The position numbers were made by a program, and so were the translations under genes. Shown in pieces: positions 58,124 to 64,000 of a stretch of 64,000 bases of DNA. The notes beneath the pieces were generated by a model. The model searched no databases and had not been told where the DNA came from. It worked only from the letters and a program-made list of their open reading frames with translations. The first letter of the stretch is position 1. Every line of letters begins with the position of its first letter. The DNA comes from Comamonas sp. B21-038 (lineage in GTDB: Bacteria; Pseudomonadota; Gammaproteobacteria; Burkholderiales; Burkholderiaceae_C). The stretch spans positions 4,340,001-4,404,000 of the forward strand of contig NZ_CP092462.1 of the NCBI RefSeq assembly GCF_022387135.1. The letters run 5' to 3'.

Positions 58124-60814
58124 TCAGTTGATCTCGCTGGCCGCAATACCTGCATTGCCGGACTGCGGGGCCGCCGCGCCAGACGGCGCCGCCCGGCGCC
58201 AGACCATGCCGCCATCGGCCGTGGGCACCGGTTGGCCCACGCTGCCGGATGACACCGGCGAGACGACCACGCCGCGCTCAATCGGCGGTGGGTTGCCCGA
58301 CGGCTGGCTCTGAGGTGCGCTGGCGCTACCGGGGAAGGCCGGTGCCGCCGGTGCCGGGTTGGATGGCACGGGGTTGGACGATGGGCCAGGCACCACGACA
58401 CCGGGTTGCGGCTGGCCCGCATCGGCCGGGCGCTGCGCGGGCATTTGCGGCTGCTGCGCTGGCGGTGGGTTGTTCTGGAAGACGGGGTAGTCGCCCTCAC
58501 CACTCGGGCCGCGCGGGCCCGCGCCGCTCTGGCCTATCGGCCGCGCTTCGGGGTCGTCGATCACAGGCGCATCCCCGGGGTTGCCGCGATCGGGCAGCGG
58601 CTGCATTGCAGGCGGTTGCTCAAACGGATCGACCGCTGGCTTGTTGTCGCCAAAGCCCAGCATCCAGCTGCGCAGGCGCTGCACAAAGGTGTTGTTCTCG
58701 GCCGGCATCTCAAAGCGGGCCTGTGCCTGCACCAGCTTGGCGCGCTGCGATGCGGCGGCCACCTCGGCGACGACCGGCAGCGCACTGTGGGCGCCCTGGC
58801 CCCAGTAGTCGTTCAGCTGCACGCGGCTGTCGTTGAAGCCGACCCAGGCGCCGCCCACCCAGTCAGGGTGCGCCAGCATGAACCAGCCGTCGGCATTGTC
58901 CTGCGTGGTGCCGGTCTTGCCGATCCAGTCGCCGCTGACGCCGTAGCGCGCCACCCCCCGGCCGGTGCCCTTGGTGATGACGCCACGCATCATGTCGATC
59001 AAGCCATAGGTCACGCCGCTGTCCAGCGCCAGCTCGGTCTGGGGTGGCTCAAACTCGGCCAGTACCTTGCCGTCGCGGTCGCTGATACGGGTGACCATGA
59101 CCGGCGCGCGGTAGCCGCCGCCATTGGCCAGGGTGGAATAGGCGGTCACCATCTCCTGCAAGGTGACCGGGCTGGTCCCCAGCGCCAGCGACATCACATC
59201 TTCAAGCTTGCTGTCGCGCACGCCCAGCGCCCGCGCCAGCTTGGCCACCTTGGCAGGGCCGACCTTGGCCATCACCTGGGCGGTGATGGTGTTCTTGGAG
59301 TAGGCCAGGCCATCGGCCAGGGTCATCGGCTGATCGGATGGCGGGCCACCATCGGTGGGGCGCCAGAACTGACCGCCGCCCAGCGGAATGCGCACAGCCT
59401 CGTCCATCAGCTGGTCGCTGGGCAAGGCGCCGTCCTGCAGTGCCGCGCCATAGACAAAGGGCTTGAAGGTGGAGCCGGGCTGGCGGCGCGCTTGCGAGAC
59501 ATGGTCAAACGGGTCGATGGCAAAGTCGCGGCTGCCCACCCAGGCCAGCACATGGGCACTGCGCGGGTCCATCGCCATAAAGCCCACCTGCACACGCACC
59601 TTGTCCTGGCGCAGGTTGGCCATGAAGTCGGCATCGGCCAACAGGCGCTGCAGCGCTTCGTCCTTGTCCTGGCCATCGGCCACCGCCTGGCGGTAGACGG
59701 CGCTTTCGCGCACAAAGCTTTGCACCAGCGGGTTCTTGGCGGTCCATTGGTTGCGGTTGCTCCACAGGCCATTGGCCGTCACCTGCAACTGCCGGCCCTG
59801 GCGCGCTACGGCCTGGTTGGCCCATTGCTGCACGCGCGAGTCGATGGTGGTCTGCACCACCAGGCCATCGGCGTAGATGTTGTAGTCGTTGGCATCGGCC
59901 CATTCGATCAGCCATTTGCGCAGCGCCTGCGCAAAATGCGGCGCCATGCCCACGGCCTCGTCCTGGCGCTCAAAATCCAGCTTGATGCCGCGTTTTTTGA
60001 AGGTCTCGAAATCCTGGTCGCTGAGCTTGCCGTGCTTGTTCATCTGCGCCAGCACGGTGTTGCGGCGCTGCTGGGCCCGCTCGGGGTTTTGCACGGGGTT
60101 GTAGTAGCTGGTGCCCTTGAGCATGCCGACCAGGGTGGCAGCTTCGAGCACGCTCAGCTTCTGGGCAGGCTTGTCAAAGTAGGTGCGTGCGGCCATCTCG
60201 ATGCCAAACGCGTTGTAGAGAAAGGGCACGGTGTTGAGGTAGGTCTCCAGGATCTCGTCCTTGGTGTAGGCCGATTCGATCTTGTAGGCCGTCACGGCCT
60301 CCTTGAGCTTGCGGTTGAGCGAGCGGGCGCGGCCGATTTCCTCGGGGAACATATTGCGCGCCAGCTGCTGGGTGATGGTGGAGCCGCCCTGGGGCCGGCC
60401 CATGGCCGTGTGCAGCACCGAGCCAAAGGTGCGGCGCCAATCGAGCGCGCCATGCTCATAAAAACGGTGGTCTTCGGTCGCGATCAGCGCGTTGATGACG
60501 TTGGGCGAGATGTCCTTGAGGGCCACCCATTCGCGGTTGGAGCGCTTGTACTGCGCCAGCACCTTGCCGTCGGCCGACAGCAGCTGGGTGGGCGCCTCGA
60601 CCTTGTTTTTCTGGATATCGCCGATCGACGGCGTCAGCGGAATCAGCAGCAGCACATAGAGCAGCAGCAGGACTGGCAAGGCCGCCACCGCCAGCAGCCA
60701 TTGCTTTTTGCTGCGCGCGGCCAGCCACTGGCGCAGGCGCCGCGCCAGCACGGGCAGGACGCTCGCTGCGCGGCGCAAGGTGGTTGTCAAAGCGGAAATA
60801 AAAGGGATCGCCAT
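58124..60814 (-). CDS. class A penicillin-binding protein (PBP1, transglycosylase/transpeptidase)
   Basis: 896 residues from MAIPFISALT. One N-terminal membrane helix (WLLAVAALPVLLLLYVLLLI) is followed by the GT51 transglycosylase domain with catalytic Glu in ATEDHRFYEHGALDW, then GSTITQQLARNMF, RKLKEAV and NTVPFLYNAFGIEMAA. The transpeptidase domain has the serine motif GSTFKPFV, SKN and KTGTT. The C-terminal 150 or so residues form a Pro/Gln/Gly-rich disordered tail. It builds and cross-links peptidoglycan. The overlapping opposite frame is a shadow. Confidence 0.93.
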   Translation of the reverse strand: MAIPFISALTTTLRRAASVLPVLARRLRQWLAARSKKQWLLAVAALPVLLLLYVLLLIPLTPSIGDIQKNKVEAPTQLLSADGKVLAQYKRSNREWVALKDISPNVINALIATEDHRFYEHGALDWRRTFGSVLHTAMGRPQGGSTITQQLARNMFPEEIGRARSLNRKLKEAVTAYKIESAYTKDEILETYLNTVPFLYNAFGIEMAARTYFDKPAQKLSVLEAATLVGMLKGTSYYNPVQNPERAQQRRNTVLAQMNKHGKLSDQDFETFKKRGIKLDFERQDEAVGMAPHFAQALRKWLIEWADANDYNIYADGLVVQTTIDSRVQQWANQAVARQGRQLQVTANGLWSNRNQWTAKNPLVQSFVRESAVYRQAVADGQDKDEALQRLLADADFMANLRQDKVRVQVGFMAMDPRSAHVLAWVGSRDFAIDPFDHVSQARRQPGSTFKPFVYGAALQDGALPSDQLMDEAVRIPLGGGQFWRPTDGGPPSDQPMTLADGLAYSKNTITAQVMAKVGPAKVAKLARALGVRDSKLEDVMSLALGTSPVTLQEMVTAYSTLANGGGYRAPVMVTRISDRDGKVLAEFEPPQTELALDSGVTYGLIDMMRGVITKGTGRGVARYGVSGDWIGKTGTTQDNADGWFMLAHPDWVGGAWVGFNDSRVQLNDYWGQGAHSALPVVAEVAAASQRAKLVQAQARFEMPAENNTFVQRLRSWMLGFGDNKPAVDPFEQPPAMQPLPDRGNPGDAPVIDDPEARPIGQSGAGPRGPSGEGDYPVFQNNPPPAQQPQMPAQRPADAGQPQPGVVVPGPSSNPVPSNPAPAAPAFPGSASAPQSQPSGNPPPIERGVVVSPVSSGSVGQPVPTADGGMVWRRAAPSGAAAPQSGNAGIAASEIN

Positions 60815-61092
60815 GGAAGGTGTCTGCAAAGCCTGGGGCCGGCATCGCGCTGCGCGCAGCGCTGCTGAGGCCAATCCGCCATTGTCGGGCAGGCGGGGTT
60901 TCCCCGCCTGCCGGCTGTGCAAAGCAGACTGCAAACCATGTAACAAATGTGGGCTGCTGCCAACGCCAGACGCGGCGCCTACAGCGCATTTTCAGCGGTT
61001 TTAGCTGATTTAATCATCAGATTAACAGCGGATAGCGCCTGGCATCCCGCGTCCCCCATGCTTTGTGCCTGGCGTGTTGCCGCAGACCGGTA

Positions 61093-61881
61093 TCACTCCA
61101 TGAACCAGCCGTGGCTGACGATCAGCGACTGCCCTGTCAGCGCATTGGTGGGAAAGGCCGCGAAGAACAGCGCGACACGCGCCACATCATCCACGGTGGT
61201 GAACTCGCCATCGACGGTGTCCTTGAGCATCACGTTCTTGATCACATCGGCTTCGCTGATGCCCAGCTCCTTGGCCTGCTCGGGGATCTGCTTGTCCACC
61301 AGGGGCGTGCGCACATAGCCCGGGCAGATCACATTGGCGCGCACACCTTGTGGTCCCCCTTCCTTGGCGACCACTTTGGCCAGGCCTTCGAGCCCATGCT
61401 TGGCCGTCACATAAGGGGCCTTGAGCTTGGAGGCCTCTTTGGAGTGCACCGAGCCGGTGTAGATGATGCTGCCGCCACGGCCCTGCGCATACATGTGCTT
61501 GATGCAGGCGCGGGTGGTGAGGAAGGCGCCATCGAGCTGGATGGTCAGCATTTTTTGCCACTCCTGCAGGCTGAATTCCTGCACCGGCTTGACGATCTGG
61601 ATGCCAGCATTGCTCACCAGGATATCGATGCCGCCATAGGCCTTCACCGCGGCTTCGACCGAGGCGTCCACCTGGTCTTCCTGCGTCACATCGACCGCCA
61701 GCCCCAGGGCGGTACCGCCCTTGCCTGCAATATCCTTGGCCGCCGCCTCGGCAGCTTCCTGCTTCAGATCGGCGATCACCACCTTGGCGCCCTGCTGCGC
61801 ATACAGATCGGCGATGGCCTTGCCAATGCCACTGGCGGCGCCCGTCACATAGGCCACCTTGCCTGCGAGTTGCTGAACCAT
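61093..61881 (-). CDS. bdhA: 3-hydroxybutyrate dehydrogenase
   Basis: A 262-residue classical SDR. The NAD site is [14 protein letters not shown], then NAGI, the Ser in [18 protein letters not shown], and the YxxxK as YVTAK. The lid and C-terminal part with [20 protein letters not shown] and the terminal SHGWFME match 3-hydroxybutyrate dehydrogenases. It oxidises D-3-hydroxybutyrate to acetoacetate, fitting a PHB-storing betaproteobacterium. The start [10 protein letters not shown] has SD AAAGGAAG. Confidence 0.92.
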   Translation of the reverse strand: MVQQLAGKVAYVTGAASGIGKAIADLYAQQGAKVVIADLKQEAAEAAAKDIAGKGGTALGLAVDVTQEDQVDASVEAAVKAYGGIDILVSNAGIQIVKPVQEFSLQEWQKMLTIQLDGAFLTTRACIKHMYAQGRGGSIIYTGSVHSKEASKLKAPYVTAKHGLEGLAKVVAKEGGPQGVRANVICPGYVRTPLVDKQIPEQAKELGISEADVIKNVMLKDTVDGEFTTVDDVARVALFFAAFPTNALTGQSLIVSHGWFME

Positions 61882-62080
61882 TTCTTCTTCCTTTCGACCG
61901 CAAAAGCGGTCACAAATCCCAAGTCTCGCGCTGCACTGCAGCATGCATCCGTAGGAGAGCAAGCCGTTTGCATGACAAGCGCCAAACCCTTGGCGCGGCC
62001 CCTGCCATCCGGCCCCGCGATGGAGCGCAGCGGCGGCAAGCCCTACACTTGCGGTTTTGCCAGACTCTTCAAACAAGACC

Positions 62081-62551
62081 ATGAACATCACCAAAGACTG
62101 CGCCGTCACCATCCAATACAAGGTGACCGATGCGCAAGGCAAGCCGCTGGACAGCGGCAACCTCGCCTACCTGCATGGCGGCTATGAAAACATCTTCCCC
62201 AAGGTGGAAGCCGCTTTTGAAGGCCAGGCCGTGGGTTTCAGCACCAGCGTGGATCTGGCGGTGGAAGATGCCTTTGGCGAACGTGACGAGAGCCTGGTGC
62301 GTGTCATCCCCAAGAGCGAGTTCCCACCGGGCGTGAAGGTGGGCGGCCAGCTGCGCGGCGCCAATGACCGTGGCGAGCCCCAGGCCTTCTACGTCAAGAA
62401 GATCAAGGGCCCGGAAGTGCACCTCGATGGCAACCACCCGCTGGCCGGCCTGGCGCTGCGCTTTAGCGGCAAGGTGGTCGATGTGCGTGCGGCCAGCGAA
62501 GAAGAAATTGCCCACCGCCATGTGCATGGCGCGCACGGCCACCACCATTGA
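62081..62551 (+). CDS. slyD: FKBP-type peptidyl-prolyl isomerase SlyD
   Basis: 156 residues. The FKBP domain with an inserted flap (IF) domain is visible: [38 protein letters not shown], and the insert [19 protein letters not shown], closing with [11 protein letters not shown]. The C-terminal His-rich tail ([12 protein letters not shown]) is the metal-binding part. It is a cytoplasmic folding helper with possible Ni/Zn role. Confidence 0.93.
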   Translation: MNITKDCAVTIQYKVTDAQGKPLDSGNLAYLHGGYENIFPKVEAAFEGQAVGFSTSVDLAVEDAFGERDESLVRVIPKSEFPPGVKVGGQLRGANDRGEPQAFYVKKIKGPEVHLDGNHPLAGLALRFSGKVVDVRAASEEEIAHRHVHGAHGHHH

Positions 62552-62665
62552 TACCGGGTGCAGCAGGGCGCTTTAGAGCCCGCTGCGCTTGGCATTGTTG
62601 ATCATCCCAGCGGCTCACGCAGATGCCTTGCGTGCCAGCCGCTTTTTCATTCATGAAAGCCACCC

Positions 62666-63229
62666 ATGACCGCCCCCCTGATCGAGCCCCGCACCGCCCG
62701 CCTGCAGCTGCGCCAATGGCAGCCGCAAGACCGGGAAGCCTTTGCCGCGATGACGGCCGACCCTGAGGTGATGCGCTACTTTCCCGCGCCGCTGACCCGG
62801 CCGCAAAGCGATGCGATGGCGGACCGCTGCGAGGCGCTGATGGCAGAGCGTGGTTGGGGCGTCTGGGCGGTGGAGCGGCTGGAAGACCAGCAATTCATTG
62901 GCATCGTTGGGCTGCATGTGCCGCAGGCCGACCTGCCTTTTTCTCCCTGCGTTGAAATCATGTGGCGCCTGGCGCGCCATGCATGGCACCAGGGCTTGGC
63001 CACCGAGGCGGCGCAAGCAGCACTGGCCGTGGGCTTTGGCCCGTTGCAGCTGGCTGAAATCGTGGCCTTCACCACCACCAGCAACCTGCCATCGCAGGCG
63101 CTGATGCAGCGCCTGGGCATGGAGCGCGACCAGGCGGGAGACTTTGAACACCCTGCCCTGCCCGAAGGCCACCCGTTGCGCACCCATGTGCTGTATCGCC
63201 TGCCCGCTTCAACATTTGCAGCAAGCTAA
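62666..63229 (+). CDS. GNAT-family N-acetyltransferase (RimJ/RimL-like)
   Basis: 187 residues: TARLQLRQWQPQDREAFAAM at the start, GVWAVERLEDQQFIGIVGL, the acetyl-CoA region IMWRLARHAWHQGLATEAAQ, and the end TSNLPSQALMQRLGMERD. The substrate is unknown. Confidence 0.88.
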   Translation: MTAPLIEPRTARLQLRQWQPQDREAFAAMTADPEVMRYFPAPLTRPQSDAMADRCEALMAERGWGVWAVERLEDQQFIGIVGLHVPQADLPFSPCVEIMWRLARHAWHQGLATEAAQAALAVGFGPLQLAEIVAFTTTSNLPSQALMQRLGMERDQAGDFEHPALPEGHPLRTHVLYRLPASTFAAS

Positions 63230-63509
63230 AAACGCGCAGCGCCCTGCAGCCAGGGCCGTCTGCTGGGGACGGTCCGCCGCGTTTCAAGCCCATCGCTGCC
63301 CCGCCCGGCCGTCCGAACGCCTCCCCTTGGGGCTGTAGGACGCTTGATCTTTCTCAGGGCTTTTACGCATATTGACCATGTCGCGGTCTGAGCTGCAGTT
63401 TTGCGCGTTAGGATGTATCTAACTCAATGCCGCAAGGCGATGGCCTTCGCGGCATCCGGTTGTCAAAGCTGGGCCGCCCGCCCAGCAAGTTCGAGAAAGG
63501 AGCACATCC
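63230..63509. promoter_or_regulatory. intergenic region before the HPF-like gene
   Basis: No gene is supported. A TTGATC...CATATT pair around 63342-63375 could be a promoter. A strong AAAGGAG lies 7 bases before the HPF start at 63510. I see no other structure. Confidence 0.35.
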
Positions 63510-63872
63510 ATGCAAGTTCAAGTGCACGCTGGTGACAATGTCCAAGGCGGAGAATCTCTCTCCCAATGGGCACAGACCGAGGTACAAAACAAGCTTTCGC
63601 GCTTTCGCGAATATGTGACCCGTGTGGAGGTTTACCTCACCGATGTGGACGCGCTGAAAAACGGCGGCAAGGGCAAGCGCTGCGTCATGGAGACACGGGC
63701 CAACGGGCGCCAACCCCTGGCGGTCAACGCCGAGGCCGAGAAGGTTGCCGAGGCCTTCAATGCGGCTCTGGAAAAGCTGCACCGCGCGCTGGATACAGAC
63801 GTCGCCAAGATGCGCGACAAGAGCAACCGCGAAACCATCCGCACCGCCACCGACGAAGACGCCGAAGCCTGA
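63510..63872 (+). CDS. HPF/RaiA-family ribosome-associated protein
   Basis: 120 residues: MQVQVHAGDN, then the conserved LSRFREYVTRVEVYLTDVDA, RCVMETRANGRQPLAV and AFNAALEKLHRALDTDVAKM. It is the short, single-domain HPF/RaiA-like form and should bind the small subunit to restrain translation under stress. A clear terminator follows. Confidence 0.87.
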   Translation: MQVQVHAGDNVQGGESLSQWAQTEVQNKLSRFREYVTRVEVYLTDVDALKNGGKGKRCVMETRANGRQPLAVNAEAEKVAEAFNAALEKLHRALDTDVAKMRDKSNRETIRTATDEDAEA

Positions 63873-63910
63873 GGGCTGAAACGGGCCTGAAAAGGCCCTT
63901 CTCCTGAACA

Positions 63911-63936
63911 AAGCACCGCCTAGCGGTGCTTTTTTG
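63911..63936 (+). terminator. rho-independent terminator after the HPF-like gene
   Basis: Perfect 8-bp stem AGCACCGC / GCGGTGCT (63912-63919 and 63923-63930) with a CTA loop, followed by six T. Confidence 0.9.
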
Positions 63937-64000
63937 CGTCTGGGCTGATGCGTTTTGCTGGCCATGTGCCTGGAGCTTGGAGGTTTGCTCCCGGCCCGCT

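Noticed and set aside
58406-60868. 820-codon open frame on the plus strand
   Set aside because: Antisense to the PBP1 gene, whose catalytic motifs are all intact; compositionally a shadow.
1-64000. CRISPR arrays, tRNA or rRNA genes
   Set aside because: No regularly spaced direct repeats and no tRNA-like T-arm/anticodon patterns were seen by eye on either strand; a covariance-model scan was not possible.

Overview
The window looks like the chromosome of a high-GC betaproteobacterium, most likely family Comamonadaceae (Comamonas/Delftia/Acidovorax type). This rests on dense GC-rich coding with strong third-position bias, several family-5 peptide/opine-type ABC transporters, a PHB-linked 3-hydroxybutyrate dehydrogenase, and intergenic GC-rich palindromic repeats of a kind I associate with this family. 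No rRNA, tRNA, CRISPR array, complete insertion sequence or phage was found. The species is not determined.

Layout. 1-3.2 kb: 5' part of a malic enzyme, a membrane-anchored hypothetical, a small lipoprotein and a ureidoglycolate lyase. 3.2-15.7 kb: a nitrogen/amide catabolic region with an amidase behind a five-gene family-5 ABC transporter on the minus strand, a divergent M20-type carbamoyl-amino-acid hydrolase, an IclR regulator, an MmsA-type semialdehyde dehydrogenase and a beta-alanine:pyruvate-type aminotransferase. This set fits breakdown of N-carbamoyl-beta-alanine or similar compounds to acetyl-CoA. 16-22.4 kb: Tat-exported PhoD phosphatase, a VOC protein facing a two-domain methylglyoxal-synthase-like protein, a YeeE/YedE (TsuA-like) sulfur transporter with an exported rhodanese, and a cysteine hydrolase.

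22.4-26.7 kb is a lower-GC island. It carries a HigBA-like toxin-antitoxin pair and, convergent to it, a three-gene operon: a DUF4031 protein, a thymidylate-synthase-fold enzyme with Asp in place of the dUMP-selecting Asn, and a protein resembling the alpha-glutamyl/putrescinyl thymine pyrophosphorylase clade 3 family. I consider this operon the strongest candidate for an undescribed system (pyrimidine/DNA-base modification or defence).

26.8-37.5 kb: an old-yellow-enzyme reductase with a LysR gene, then a 2-ketogluconate locus. It has a PtxS-like LacI regulator, a perfect PtxS-type operator, a polar-amino-acid-type ABC transporter, and KguE-, KguK- and KguD-like enzymes, followed by a siderophore-interacting protein. 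The ABC transporter sits where Pseudomonas carries the MFS transporter KguT. 37.6-48.7 kb: a GntR regulator with two tandem winged-helix domains, divergent from a nine-gene operon (C45 acyltransferase/hydrolase, family-5 ABC transporter with fused ATPases, alpha/beta hydrolase, amidase, PaiB-like and M23-like proteins), probably for uptake and hydrolysis of an unknown amide- or peptide-like compound.

48.7-55 kb: small envelope proteins, then DUF4178, DUF350, membrane spermidine-synthase-like and Tat-exported FAD oxidoreductase genes in one operon. 55-56.7 kb is gene-poor. 56.7-64 kb: an iron-linked siderophore-interacting protein, an LprI-like protein, PBP1, 3-hydroxybutyrate dehydrogenase, SlyD, a GNAT acetyltransferase and an HPF/RaiA-family protein with a clear terminator.
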